This document shows positions 24,844-33,805 of a stretch of 64,000 bases of DNA, piece after piece; positions within the stretch are counted from its first letter, which is position 1; the number at the start of each line of letters is the position of its first letter. The position numbers were made by a program, and so were the translations under genes. The DNA lies in NCBI RefSeq assembly GCF_000746845.1, contig NZ_KN050846.1, forward strand, positions 2,000,963 through 2,064,962, in the 5' to 3' direction. This DNA comes from Altibacter lentus (GTDB taxonomy: Bacteria > Bacteroidota > Bacteroidia > Flavobacteriales > Flavobacteriaceae). The notes below the pieces were generated by a model, which was given only the letters and a program-made list of their open reading frames with translations, searched no databases and had not been told where the DNA came from.

Positions 24844-27414
24844 TTGAAAGGGAAGTATACCATTACACTTATTTTGCTGGCTGTGGTTGTGCTAACAGCT
24901 TGTTCCAGAAAGAAAAACACCTTTATGAGCCGCAATTTTCATGCGGTGACCGCCGAATATAACACATTATACAATGGAGAGTTAGCGTTCGAGAACGGGA
25001 AAGAGCAACTTGCGCTTACCTATCGCGATAACTTTTGGGAGATCCTTCCCGTCGAGCGTATTCAGCTCGATGAAGAGTCGATGTTGCCGGGAGATTCTAA
25101 GAACCCCGACTTTAATCGCGCCGAGGAGAAATCGGCTAAAGCGATCCAAAAACACGCTATCTATATTGACGGTAAGGAATATAATCCACAGATCGATGAA
25201 GCGTATATGTTATTGGGAAAATCACGCTATTACGATCAGCGGTTCGTGCCGGCATTGGACGCTTTTAATTTTATTCTGAATAAATACCCCACCAGTAACA
25301 ATATCAACCGTGCTAAAGTGTGGAAAGCGAAGACCAACATTCGCTTAAAGAACGAGGATGTAGCTCTGGAAGAGCTTCAGGATATGTTCAAGAATGCCGA
25401 TCTGGACGATGAGGAATTGGCAGACGGAGCTGCTATCATGGCACAGGCATATATCAACTTAGATTCTATAGAGGAAGCAGTGCCCTATATTAAAATGGCT
25501 TCAGAATACGTGCAAGACAATGAACTAAAAGGACGCTATGCATATATCAAAGGGCAATTGTACAACCACTTGGGGCAAAAGGATAGTGCGAACCTGGCTT
25601 TCGATGAAGTGATCGAGCTCAACAGAAAATCGCCAAGGGCATATATGATCAACGCTTACATCGCTAAAGCAAAGAATTTTAACTACGACAAAGAGGACCG
25701 AATTGCGTTGTTGGAGTTACTACAAGACCTTGAGAAGAACCGCGAGAATCGGCCTTTTCTGGACAAGATCTATAACCAGATGGGGGAATATTATCGCAGC
25801 ACCAAGAATATAGACACGGCTGTGATGTTCTACAATAAATCCATCAAGAATTTTAAGGAAGATCGCGTGCTTCAATCTGTGAACTACCAGACTTTGGCAG
25901 AGATCAATTTTGATGCAGCCGAATATAAGAACGCAGGAGCATATTACGACAGCACCCTTACCTTCTTGGAGGAAAACACGCGTCCCTGGCGTCGTGTGAA
26001 GAAGAAGCGTGAGAATTTGGACGATGTGATCAAGTACGAGGACATCGCCACTACCAATGATAGTATACTGCAGCTTGCTAATATGACAGAGGCTCAGCAA
26101 TTGGCCTATTTTACTGAATACACTAAGGAGCTGAAAGAAAAAGCGATCGCTGATTCCATTGCTAATGTGAAACAGGAAAAAGCGTTTGCCAACAAAGAGT
26201 TTTATAAGAAACAGGGAAAAGCTTCTGGAAATAACCCACAGGCAGGAGGCTCCTTTTATTTCTATAACACCACCACCTTGGCCTTTGGACGACAAGAGTT
26301 CAAAAAGACCTGGGGAGACCGAAAACTGGAAGATAACTGGAGACGTTCCAGCAAGCAATCAACAGGCATTAGCAATGAAGAGGAAGCTGTTGTAGAGGCA
26401 GTGGTGATTTCAGAAAGTGAATTGTTCAAGCCAGAAACCTATATTTCGAAGATCCCAACCGATCAAACCGTGATCGATAGTTTAGCAAAGGATCGTAATT
26501 TTGCATATTACCAATTAGGATTGATATACAAGGAAAAGTTCAAGGAATACGGCCTTGCTGCAAATCGTCTGGAGAAACTACTAACGCTCAATCCGGAAGA
26601 ACGATTGATTCTTCCAACAAAGTATAACTTGTACAAGATATATAACCAAACCGAACAGACCGACTTGGCAGACCAGTACAAGAACGACATTATTAACAAT
26701 CACCCTAATTCGCGATATGCCGAAATTCTAAAGAATCCTAATACGCAATTGGCAACCGACGAATCCAGCCCCGAGTTTAAGTACAAGGCACTGTATAAAG
26801 AGTTTGAGGCAGGGAAGTATCAATACGTTATTGATACCAGTGACGACTATATAGATCTCTATAATGGGAATGATATTGTTCCGAAACTTGAAATGCTAAA
26901 AGCAACAGCCATTGCTCGAAAGGATGGTTTTGAAGCATATAAAAAAGCCTTGAATTACGTTTCATTGAACTATCCTAATTCTGAAGAAGGAAAACAAGCA
27001 CAGCTTATTTATGCCACTATTCTGCCTACGCTTGCCAATAAAGAGTTTCTTCCCGAAGAAGAAAGTAATAGCTGGAAAGCGGTCTATACGTTCGCTTCAG
27101 AAGAACAGGAAGCTGCGGAAGCCTTAAAAGAGAAGCTGGACGGCGCCATCGAAGAGTACCGGTATACCAACTTAAGCACCTCCATTGACTATTACGACCC
27201 CAATACTCTGTTTGTGATTATTCATGGTCTAAATTCCAAGATGGGCAGCAAAGGATTTGCAGAGATATTAAAGGAGAATAAAAAGTACAAGATCAAAAGA
27301 CCTTACTTTGAAATAGCAACACCTAATTATAAGACCATTCAGATTCATAAGAATCTCGAAGACTATTTGAACCGAAGTTCAGAAGAAGAGAAGAATAGTA
27401 ATCCCCAAAAGTAA
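24844..27414 (+). CDS. sprE: T9SS/gliding motility TPR lipoprotein SprE (PorW)
   Basis: 856 residues from TTG 24844. Signal MKGKYTITLILLAVVVLTAC, with the lipobox Cys at residue 20, then SRKKNTFMSRNFHAVTAEYN, the characteristic start of SprE/PorW. The remainder is a long series of TPR-like helical repeats (for example EEALRYLQD-type pairs around 100-340 and 540-760) interrupted by a charged linker with a poly-E/K stretch. SprE is an outer-membrane-associated lipoprotein needed for type IX secretion and gliding in Flavobacterium johnsoniae; PorW is its Porphyromonas gingivalis counterpart. It precedes a bactofilin gene by 5 bases and so heads the segment leading into the ATP synthase genes. 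T9SS cargo is encoded at 40856-43591. Confidence 0.88.
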   Translation: MKGKYTITLILLAVVVLTACSRKKNTFMSRNFHAVTAEYNTLYNGELAFENGKEQLALTYRDNFWEILPVERIQLDEESMLPGDSKNPDFNRAEEKSAKAIQKHAIYIDGKEYNPQIDEAYMLLGKSRYYDQRFVPALDAFNFILNKYPTSNNINRAKVWKAKTNIRLKNEDVALEELQDMFKNADLDDEELADGAAIMAQAYINLDSIEEAVPYIKMASEYVQDNELKGRYAYIKGQLYNHLGQKDSANLAFDEVIELNRKSPRAYMINAYIAKAKNFNYDKEDRIALLELLQDLEKNRENRPFLDKIYNQMGEYYRSTKNIDTAVMFYNKSIKNFKEDRVLQSVNYQTLAEINFDAAEYKNAGAYYDSTLTFLEENTRPWRRVKKKRENLDDVIKYEDIATTNDSILQLANMTEAQQLAYFTEYTKELKEKAIADSIANVKQEKAFANKEFYKKQGKASGNNPQAGGSFYFYNTTTLAFGRQEFKKTWGDRKLEDNWRRSSKQSTGISNEEEAVVEAVVISESELFKPETYISKIPTDQTVIDSLAKDRNFAYYQLGLIYKEKFKEYGLAANRLEKLLTLNPEERLILPTKYNLYKIYNQTEQTDLADQYKNDIINNHPNSRYAEILKNPNTQLATDESSPEFKYKALYKEFEAGKYQYVIDTSDDYIDLYNGNDIVPKLEMLKATAIARKDGFEAYKKALNYVSLNYPNSEEGKQAQLIYATILPTLANKEFLPEEESNSWKAVYTFASEEQEAAEALKEKLDGAIEEYRYTNLSTSIDYYDPNTLFVIIHGLNSKMGSKGFAEILKENKKYKIKRPYFEIATPNYKTIQIHKNLEDYLNRSSEEEKNSNPQK

Positions 27415-27419
27415 CGACT

Positions 27420-27899
27420 ATGTTTTCAGACAAAAAAGAGAAGAGTATGAATGAACCCACCACAGGACAAAATCGTATTAATGAAGGAACCAAACTAAAA
27501 GGCGACATCCAGTCTCAGGGTTTTTTCAGAATTGACGGGACAATTGAAGGTAATGTGAACACTCCTTCTAAAGTAGTGATTGGAAAAAGCGGATTCATCA
27601 ATGGCACGCTCACCTGTGAGAACGCAGATATCGAGGGTCGATTTGAAGGCGAACTACACGTTTCTGGCACACTATCCTTAAAGGAAACGGCTCATATTGA
27701 GGGACAGGTAGTAGTAGGAAAACTTGCGGTAGAGCCCGGAGCCACTTTTAATGCAACATGCGCTATGAAGGGCAGTACCAAAAAGAGTCTGGGAGCAGAA
27801 GCCAACATCACTCTCGACAAAGATATCAAAGGTCAGAACCATCCTTTCGACAGGTCGCAGCGCGTACAGTCGGTTAAGGCAGAATCGAAAACAGAGTGA
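27420..27899 (+). CDS. Bactofilin (polymer-forming cytoskeletal protein)
   Basis: 159 residues. The central ~100 residues are a bactofilin-type right-handed beta-helix with regularly spaced glycines: EGTKLKGDIQSQGFFRIDGT, IEGNVNTPSKVVIGKSGFIN, CENADIEGRFEGELHVSGTL and AHIEGQVVVGKL. Both tails are short and polar. Bactofilins self-assemble into nucleotide-independent filaments, often membrane associated, that organise cell-wall enzymes or polar complexes. It starts 5 bases after sprE and its stop overlaps the GTG of atpZ by 4 bases. An alternative internal ATG at 27447 (MNEPTTG) would remove 9 residues; both are possible. Confidence 0.92.
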   Translation: MFSDKKEKSMNEPTTGQNRINEGTKLKGDIQSQGFFRIDGTIEGNVNTPSKVVIGKSGFINGTLTCENADIEGRFEGELHVSGTLSLKETAHIEGQVVVGKLAVEPGATFNATCAMKGSTKKSLGAEANITLDKDIKGQNHPFDRSQRVQSVKAESKTE

Positions 27900-28123
27900 G
27901 TCCGGAACCTTCCAAAGACCCAAAGAATTCATTAAAAAGATGGGCCATTCTTTCAGCCATAGCGCTTGAAATGGGAGTCATCATCTATCTTTTTGTGCAA
28001 TTGGGAAAATGGTTGGACAGCCAGTATAGTGACGGCAGACTTTTCACCATTGTTTGTACCCTGGCCGGGGTTGGTATTTCCCTTTTTCTGGTGGTGAAAC
28101 AAACCAACCGGTTGAATTCATAA
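27896..28123 (+). CDS. atpZ: AtpZ/AtpI-type F0F1 ATPase accessory membrane protein
   Basis: 75 residues from GTG 27896, overlapping the bactofilin stop (GTGA). Two membrane helices are seen: WAILSAIALEMGVIIYLFV and FTIVCTLAGVGISLFLVV, joined by a short loop with GKWLDSQY. This is the AtpZ/AtpI family of small two-helix proteins at the head of F-type ATPase operons, implicated in c-ring assembly or Mg2+ uptake. Position immediately before the atp structural genes supports the call. Its translation is coupled to the bactofilin gene. Confidence 0.85.
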   Translation: MSPEPSKDPKNSLKRWAILSAIALEMGVIIYLFVQLGKWLDSQYSDGRLFTIVCTLAGVGISLFLVVKQTNRLNS

Positions 28124-28130
28124 GGTGAAC

Positions 28131-28526
28131 ATGACAGGTAAAGGTATTGTGTTTCTTGGGGTGCTGTTTGTATTATTGCTCATTGCTTTTTTTATTCATA
28201 TTGGACTTCTTAACTATTTGGATCTTCCCCTGTTCGAAGCAAGAATTATTCCTTCCTATCTCATCAATTTTGCGCTTGCCGCCATCATTTTATGGTTGGT
28301 GAAATCCAATTTAAACAAAAAATCATCCTATACCGGCTTTATCTTCATGCTGGGAAGCGGAATAAAATTTTTAGTATTCTTCTTGTTTTTCTATCCGTTC
28401 TATCAACAAGACGATACCATGGGAAGGGTTGAATTTGCAGCGTTTTTCGTGCCTTACGCTCTATGTCTCATTTCTGAAGTTTACTATCTCTCGAAACTGC
28501 TTAATAATCAGTCTTATTCTGATTAG
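28131..28526 (+). CDS. Small four-helix membrane protein, AtpI-position
   Basis: 131 residues from ATG 28131 (MTGKGIVFLGVLFVLLLIAF); a GTG two codons upstream is also possible. Four hydrophobic helices lie at about 5-25, 40-60, 68-88 and 101-122. It occupies the place of AtpI between atpZ and atpB and is presumably an ATP-synthase-associated protein. Flavobacterial databases may list it as a DUF6168-type protein, which is recollection and unverified. There are no charged catalytic motifs and few conserved polar residues. The function is unassigned. Confidence 0.7.
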   Translation: MTGKGIVFLGVLFVLLLIAFFIHIGLLNYLDLPLFEARIIPSYLINFALAAIILWLVKSNLNKKSSYTGFIFMLGSGIKFLVFFLFFYPFYQQDDTMGRVEFAAFFVPYALCLISEVYYLSKLLNNQSYSD

Positions 28527-28579
28527 CTCTTGCGGAAAAAAAAGAAATAAAATAGTTTTTTCTTTCTCCGAAAGTACCC

Positions 28580-28587
28580 TATTTTTG
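28580..28587 (+). promoter_or_regulatory. -7 promoter element before atpB
   Basis: TATTTTTG matches TAnnTTTG, 34 bases before the atpB ATG (28622). No TTG lies at the expected -33 position (a T-rich run is there instead). It suggests atpBEFHAG can be transcribed apart from the sprE-bactofilin-atpZ segment. Confidence 0.55.
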
Positions 28588-28621
28588 CACCGATTTTAAG
28601 GACACTTTAATTTGTTCGGAA

Positions 28622-29770
28622 ATGCAAAGAAACACATTGGTTAGAATACTTTCAGTTTTATTGTTTATCACTTCGTTTTCTGCTGTGGCACAAGATGAGC
28701 ACGTGAAGGAGGCTAAAGAAATCCTACCGGCCACTAAAACCAAGAAAGAAGAAATAAAGGAATTTATAAACCACCACCTGATGGATTCGCATGATTTTAA
28801 TCTTTTCGGATCCACAGATGAAGAAACTGGAGAAACCCACCATTACGGTTTTCCACTTCCGGTCATTCTTTGGGATGAAGGGCTTCACACCTTTATGTCT
28901 TCTGAATTTGATCATGGCAAAAGCGTGGTTGAGTCAAACGGAAACTACTACAAACTTTACCACAGCAAAATATACAGGACTGATGCTGACGGAACCATCA
29001 ATTATGATGAATCGCATCATCCAACAAACGTTCGACCCTTAGATTTCTCAATTACCAAAAGTGTTTTAATGATGCTTGTGGTTGGTCTTTTACTTGTATG
29101 GTTATTCCGCAGCCTTGCAAAAAGCTACGCGAAAAACGGAAGTATTCCACGCGGTATTGGCCGTTTTTTCGAGCCTGTTGTGCTTTACATTCGTGATGAT
29201 ATTGCTATTGCAAACATCGGGGAGAACAAATACAAAAAATACATGCCATTCCTTTTAACCGTATTCTTTTTTATATGGTTTTTGAATATGTTCGGCCTTA
29301 CGCCACTTGGTGTAAACGTTACCGGAAACATTGCAGTTACCACTGCTTTGGCTATAATTGTATTTTTTATTACAACTTTTACTGGAACTAAAGATTATTG
29401 GCTACATATAGTGGATCCATTAGGTAAAAGCTTGCCTTGGTATGGTAAAGTGGCTTTATATCCAATTTTAGTATTAATTGAAATTTTAGGAATGTTCATT
29501 AAGCCGTTCGCACTGCTTATCCGTTTGTATGCCAACATGACAGCGGGGCACGTGGTAATGATGAGCTTGATCGGGCTGATATTTATTTTCAAAAGTTGGA
29601 TTGGCGGACCCTTGTCCTTCGGACTAGCATTTGCAATCATGCTTATTGAATTATTGGTCGCATTGCTACAGGCATATATTTTCACCATGTTGGCAGCCCT
29701 TTATTTCGGTTTTGCGAGTGTATCCCACGAGCATCACGAAGAGCACGAGGGTGAAATCCAGCATTTATAA
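28622..29770 (+). CDS. atpB: ATP synthase F0 subunit a, with N-terminal signal peptide and extension
   Basis: Forms the proton half-channels against the c-ring. 382 residues, far longer than the ~270 of E. coli. The extra part is an N-terminal signal-like helix (MQRNTLVRILSVLLFITSFS, ending at AVAQ) followed by about 120 polar residues rich in His, Asp and Glu. The membrane part starts near residue 140. The essential arginine lies in PFALLIRLYANMTAGH (encoded about 29505-29552), and later helices contain IMLIELLVALLQAYIFTML. Bacteroidota subunit a proteins are known to have such an extension. A His/Glu-rich C-terminus (SHEHHEEHEGE) is also present. Confidence 0.96.
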   Translation: MQRNTLVRILSVLLFITSFSAVAQDEHVKEAKEILPATKTKKEEIKEFINHHLMDSHDFNLFGSTDEETGETHHYGFPLPVILWDEGLHTFMSSEFDHGKSVVESNGNYYKLYHSKIYRTDADGTINYDESHHPTNVRPLDFSITKSVLMMLVVGLLLVWLFRSLAKSYAKNGSIPRGIGRFFEPVVLYIRDDIAIANIGENKYKKYMPFLLTVFFFIWFLNMFGLTPLGVNVTGNIAVTTALAIIVFFITTFTGTKDYWLHIVDPLGKSLPWYGKVALYPILVLIEILGMFIKPFALLIRLYANMTAGHVVMMSLIGLIFIFKSWIGGPLSFGLAFAIMLIELLVALLQAYIFTMLAALYFGFASVSHEHHEEHEGEIQHL

Positions 29771-29784
29771 TTACGAGTGTTTAA

Positions 29785-29994
<210 letters not shown>

Positions 29995-30006
29995 TCAAAA
30001 AAATTG

Positions 30007-30041
30007 ACAAACGGCTGTGACGGTTGGTTACAGCTGTTTGT
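30007..30041 (+). promoter_or_regulatory. Stem-loop between atpE and atpF (12 bp)
   Basis: ACAAACGGCTGT (30007-30018) pairs with ACAGCTGTTTGT (30030-30041) through 11 Watson-Crick pairs and one G-U pair around an 11-base loop. It begins 12 bases after the atpE stop. Downstream is A-rich rather than a T-run, so it looks more like an mRNA-stabilising or processing hairpin than a terminator for the + strand. Confidence 0.65.
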
Positions 30042-30077
30042 TAAAAAATTTAGTCATTACGTTGAATTAAAAAGATA

Positions 30078-30091
30078 CCCGCTTTTGCGGG
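30078..30091 (+). promoter_or_regulatory. CCCGC-TTTT-GCGGG hairpin before atpF
   Basis: A perfect 5-bp GC stem with a TTTT loop ends 7 bases before the atpF ATG at 30099, inside the expected ribosome-binding zone. It could lower atpF translation compared with atpE. Confidence 0.5.
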
Positions 30092-30098
30092 CATAAAT

Positions 30099-30599
30099 AT
30101 GGAAAAATTAGTTAACGACTTTTCATTCGGACTTTTCTTTTGGCAAATCATCATTTTTGTGTTACTGCTTTTGTTGCTGCGCAAATTTGCTTGGAAACCT
30201 ATTTTAAACGCTGTTAATGCACGTGAAGAAGGCATTAAAGATGCATTAGCTTCGGCAGAAAAAGCAAAATTAGAAATGGCCAATCTGCAGGCAGATAATG
30301 AAAAGATGCTTCAAAGTGCACGTGCAGAACGTGAGACGATGATGAAAGAAGCACGCGAGATCAAAGCCAAAATGATCGCCGATGCCAAAGATGAAGCGCA
30401 AGAAGCTGCGAACAAGATAATTACCAACGCTCAAGCAGCGATCGAGAGCGAGAAGAAAGCTGCGATCTCAGAATTAAAAGAGCAGGTGGCCAGTCTTTCA
30501 ATAGAAATTGCCGAAAAAGTCGTTAAGGCCGAACTTTCAGATAATGAAAAGCAATTGAAATTGGTTCGTAACATGCTTGATAATGCAACTTTAAACTAA
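30099..30599 (+). CDS. atpF: ATP synthase F0 subunit b
   Basis: 166 residues. One N-terminal membrane helix (FFWQIIIFVLLLLLLRKFAW, about 11-30) is followed by a long charged coiled coil rich in Ala, Glu and Lys (about 40-150), the peripheral stalk. It links subunit a to the delta subunit and F1. Length and pattern are normal. It lies 6 bases before atpH. The start is preceded by a GC hairpin (30078-30091). Confidence 0.95.
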   Translation: MEKLVNDFSFGLFFWQIIIFVLLLLLLRKFAWKPILNAVNAREEGIKDALASAEKAKLEMANLQADNEKMLQSARAERETMMKEAREIKAKMIADAKDEAQEAANKIITNAQAAIESEKKAAISELKEQVASLSIEIAEKVVKAELSDNEKQLKLVRNMLDNATLN

Positions 30600-30605
30600 G
30601 CCAAA

Positions 30606-31145
30606 ATGAGTAACAGAGCAGCCGTTCGATACGCAAAAGCAGTCCTTCAGCAGGCCAACGAGGCAGATCTTGCCAATGTGGTTTTTGGGGATATGCAATC
30701 TGTACACGCGACCATTACAGGCAGTAAAGAATTACGTGCGGTGCTCAAGAGCCCCGTAGTAAAGTCATCCGACAAAAAGGAGGCCTTACTTAAAATATTT
30801 TCGGCCCAATCCGATCAAACCAAATCCCTTATTAAGGTATTAGTGGATAACAAAAGGATTGAAACTCTGGACGCCGTGGCCGAAAGCTATATCGCCCTGT
30901 ACAACGACTCTAAAGGAGTGAAGGTTGCTAAAGTGACCACAGCCGTACCCCTTTCGGAAGAATTGAAGAAAAAAGTATTGGCCAAAGTAAAAGAATTGAC
31001 CGGGAGCGACAGTGTTACTCTCGAGAATTCAATTGATGCGTCTATCATTGGAGGATTTATTCTTCGGGTGGGAGATTTGCAGTACAATGCAAGCATCGCG
31101 AATCAGTTAGGAAATTTAAAAAGAGAATTTAGTAAATCATTGTAG
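30606..31145 (+). CDS. atpH: ATP synthase F1 subunit delta
   Basis: 179 residues; peripheral-stalk protein joining subunit b to the top of F1. The N-terminus AAVRYAKAVLQQANE is the typical OSCP/delta beginning, and the C-terminal DASIIGGFILRVGDLQYNAS (about 143-162) is the family's conserved end region. It is 6 bases after atpF and 44 before atpA. Sequence, length and order atpB-E-F-H-A-G are as expected. Confidence 0.96.
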   Translation: MSNRAAVRYAKAVLQQANEADLANVVFGDMQSVHATITGSKELRAVLKSPVVKSSDKKEALLKIFSAQSDQTKSLIKVLVDNKRIETLDAVAESYIALYNDSKGVKVAKVTTAVPLSEELKKKVLAKVKELTGSDSVTLENSIDASIIGGFILRVGDLQYNASIANQLGNLKREFSKSL

Positions 31146-31189
31146 TCATTTGGCGATCAAGCTAGAGACTATACCTATAATGTAACAAC

Positions 31190-32770
31190 ATGGCAGAAGT
31201 TAAACCAGCTGAAGTATCAGCAATCTTAAAGCAACAACTTTCAGGTTTTGAAGCAACCGCTTCATTAGACGAAGTAGGAACTGTATTAACCGTAGGAGAC
31301 GGTATTGCTCGCGTTTACGGACTTTCAAATGCACAGTACGGAGAACTTGTGGAATTTGAAGGAGGTCTTGAAGGGATCGTTTTGAACCTGGAAGAAGACA
31401 ACGTTGGGGTGGTATTGTTAGGTCCTTCTAAGGAGATCAAAGAAGGCGGTACCGTAAAGCGTACGCAGCGAATTGCATCTCTTAAAGTGGGAGAAGGTAT
31501 TGTAGGGCGTGTTGTAAACACCCTGGGACAGCCTATCGACGGAAAGGGACCTATATCCGGAGACACTTACGAAATGCCACTGGAGCGTAAAGCACCTGGG
31601 GTAATCTATCGTCAGCCGGTAACCGAGCCGTTACAAACAGGTATTAAATCTATCGATGCGATGATCCCTGTTGGTAGAGGACAGCGTGAGCTTGTAATTG
31701 GTGACCGTCAAACAGGTAAATCGACCGTTTGTATCGATACCATCTTGAATCAGAAGGAATTTTACGATGCAGGAGAGCCTGTTTATTGTATTTATGTTGC
31801 GATTGGACAAAAAGCGTCTACGGTAGCGAACATCGCTAACGTATTGGAAGAAAAAGGAGCCTTGGCCTATACAACTATTGTTGCGGCAAACGCTTCCGAC
31901 CCTGCACCTATGCAGGTATATGCTCCTTTTGCCGGAGCGGCGATCGGAGAGTATTTTAGAGATACGGGTCGTCCTGCATTGATCATTTATGATGATCTTT
32001 CAAAGCAAGCGGTTGCATATCGTGAGGTATCGTTGTTGCTTCGTCGTCCACCGGGACGTGAGGCGTATCCAGGAGACGTTTTCTACTTACACTCCCGTTT
32101 GTTGGAGCGTTCGGCTAAGATCATTGCCGATGACGATATCGCAAAAGAAATGAACGACCTTCCGGAAGTATTGAAGCCTATGGTTAAAGGAGGAGGATCA
32201 TTAACAGCACTTCCTATCATTGAAACACAGGCAGGAGACGTTTCGGCCTATATTCCAACCAACGTGATCTCCATTACCGACGGACAGATCTTTTTGGAAT
32301 CCGATCTTTTTAACGCAGGGGTACGTCCGGCGATTAACGTAGGTATTTCAGTATCTCGAGTGGGAGGTAATGCACAGATCAAATCGATGAAGAAGGTAGC
32401 CGGTACCTTGAAGCTGGATCAGGCACAGTTCCGTGAATTGGAAGCGTTTGCTAAATTTGGTAGTGATTTGGATGCTGCAACCTTAAATGTGATTGAAAAA
32501 GGAAGACGTAATGTAGAGATCTTGAAACAGGCTCAGAACGATCCTTATACCGTAGAAGATCAGATCGCTATTATTTATGCAGGTTCAAAAAACTTGTTGC
32601 GAAATGTTCCCGTAGAGAAAGTGAAGGAATTTGAAAGAGATTATCTGGAAATGTTGAATGCCAAACACAGAGACACCCTCGACACCTTGAAGGCCGGAAA
32701 GCTTACCGATGAAGTGATCGATGTGTTATCAAGCGTAGCAGCTGACCTTTCGGCGAAATATAAAAAATAA
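31190..32770 (+). CDS. atpA: ATP synthase F1 subunit alpha
   Basis: 526 residues, normal length. It forms the alternating hexamer with beta and binds non-catalytic nucleotide. [15 protein letters not shown] (about 172-186) is the Walker A loop; [20 protein letters not shown] contains the alpha-subunit signature and the region of the arginine finger follows. The N-terminal barrel carries [20 protein letters not shown]. The beta subunit gene is not in this operon. Confidence 0.98.
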   Translation: MAEVKPAEVSAILKQQLSGFEATASLDEVGTVLTVGDGIARVYGLSNAQYGELVEFEGGLEGIVLNLEEDNVGVVLLGPSKEIKEGGTVKRTQRIASLKVGEGIVGRVVNTLGQPIDGKGPISGDTYEMPLERKAPGVIYRQPVTEPLQTGIKSIDAMIPVGRGQRELVIGDRQTGKSTVCIDTILNQKEFYDAGEPVYCIYVAIGQKASTVANIANVLEEKGALAYTTIVAANASDPAPMQVYAPFAGAAIGEYFRDTGRPALIIYDDLSKQAVAYREVSLLLRRPPGREAYPGDVFYLHSRLLERSAKIIADDDIAKEMNDLPEVLKPMVKGGGSLTALPIIETQAGDVSAYIPTNVISITDGQIFLESDLFNAGVRPAINVGISVSRVGGNAQIKSMKKVAGTLKLDQAQFRELEAFAKFGSDLDAATLNVIEKGRRNVEILKQAQNDPYTVEDQIAIIYAGSKNLLRNVPVEKVKEFERDYLEMLNAKHRDTLDTLKAGKLTDEVIDVLSSVAADLSAKYKK

Positions 32771-32784
32771 TTAAGAATGCAGAG

Positions 32785-32831
32785 TTAAGAAGTATGAACA
32801 CTCATACTTCTTAATTCACAATTCATAATTG
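32785..32831. repeat. Perfect 13-bp palindrome and AT-rich repeats between atpA and atpG
   Basis: TTAAGAAGTATGA (32785-32797) and its exact reverse complement (32102-like arm at 32102 does not apply; the arm is 32802-32814, TCATACTTCTTAA) surround a 4-base ACAC loop. It is flanked by related AT-rich pieces (TTAAGAATG at 32771 and AATTCACAATTCATAATTG at 32813-32831). This kind of element recurs in flavobacterial intergenic DNA; compare 52806-52838. It occupies nearly the whole 65-base gap and lies inside the operon. Confidence 0.7.
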
Positions 32832-32835
32832 AAAC

Positions 32836-33702
32836 ATGGCGAATTTAAAGGAAATAAGAAACAGGATATCATCGGTAGGATCAACAATGCAGATCACCAG
32901 TGCCATGAAAATGGTATCTGCTGCCAAGTTGAAGAAAGCACAGGATGCCATTACCGCTATGCGCCCTTATTCTGAAAAGCTTACGGAATTACTACAAAAC
33001 CTTAGCGCTACGTTAGACAGCGATACGGGAAGTAAGTATTCCGATCAGCGAGAAGTGAAGAAGGTCTTGGTTGTGGCGATTACTTCAAACCGTGGTTTGG
33101 CGGGAGCTTTCAACAGTAATATCGTAAAGGAAGCAAAGCAGCTGGCTGCCCAAACCTATGCCGGTAAGCAGGTCGATTTTATGACTTTGGGAAAGAAAGG
33201 GAACGATATCTTGAAAAAGACCGGGACCATCTATCAAAATAATAACGGAATTTTTGATGACCTTTCCTTTGAAGCGACAGCCGATATCGCTGAAAAATTG
33301 ATGGAACTTTTCGCAAACGGAAGTTACGACAAGATCATTCTGGTATACAACCACTTCAAGAATGCTGCGACACAACTTGTAATGAAAGAGCAATTTTTGC
33401 CCATTCTTCCTCCGGAAGTTTCAGAAACAAGTACTTCTTCGGCCGATTATATTTTTGAACCTTCCAAAGAAGCCATTGTAGAAGGTCTTATTCCGAAGAG
33501 CTTGAAAACCCAGCTTTTTAAGGCCTTGCGTGACAGTGTGGCGAGTGAGCACGGAGCTCGTATGACTGCCATGCACAAGGCAACAGACAATGCAACCGAA
33601 TTACGCGATGCATTGAAATTACAATATAACAAAGCACGTCAGGCCGCTATTACCAATGAGATCTTGGAGATCGTTGGTGGAGCCGAAGCCTTAGCGGGTT
33701 AA
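32836..33702 (+). CDS. atpG: ATP synthase F1 subunit gamma
   Basis: 288 residues; the rotating central shaft. The N-terminal helix has LKEIRNRISSVGSTMQITSA and MKMVSAAKLKKAQ, and the C-terminal helix has SEHGARMTAMHKATDNATE and YNKARQAAITNEILEIVGG, both diagnostic for gamma. It is the last gene of the operon: a clear terminator follows (33731-33759) and the next gene is an unrelated lipoprotein. atpD and atpC must therefore be elsewhere on the chromosome. Confidence 0.98.
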   Translation: MANLKEIRNRISSVGSTMQITSAMKMVSAAKLKKAQDAITAMRPYSEKLTELLQNLSATLDSDTGSKYSDQREVKKVLVVAITSNRGLAGAFNSNIVKEAKQLAAQTYAGKQVDFMTLGKKGNDILKKTGTIYQNNNGIFDDLSFEATADIAEKLMELFANGSYDKIILVYNHFKNAATQLVMKEQFLPILPPEVSETSTSSADYIFEPSKEAIVEGLIPKSLKTQLFKALRDSVASEHGARMTAMHKATDNATELRDALKLQYNKARQAAITNEILEIVGGAEALAG

Positions 33703-33730
33703 CAATAGACGACCTACTTTATGTGAAAAG

Positions 33731-33759
33731 GCCTTCTGTTCTATACAGAAGGCTTTTTT
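33731..33759 (+). terminator. Rho-independent terminator of the atp operon
   Basis: GCCTTCTGT (33731-33739), loop TCTAT, ACAGAAGGC (33745-33753) and a run of six T. The 9-bp stem is perfect. It lies 28 bases after the atpG stop. Confidence 0.9.
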
Positions 33760-33805
33760 GTATCTTTAGGGACAGAAGCAATGTTCCCAATAAGAATCCG
33801 ATCGC

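Noticed and set aside
25720-26358. 212-codon frame on the - strand inside sprE
   Set aside because: It lies antisense to a well-supported lipoprotein gene, has no recognisable domain or start context, and its composition is a mirror of the codon pattern of sprE.
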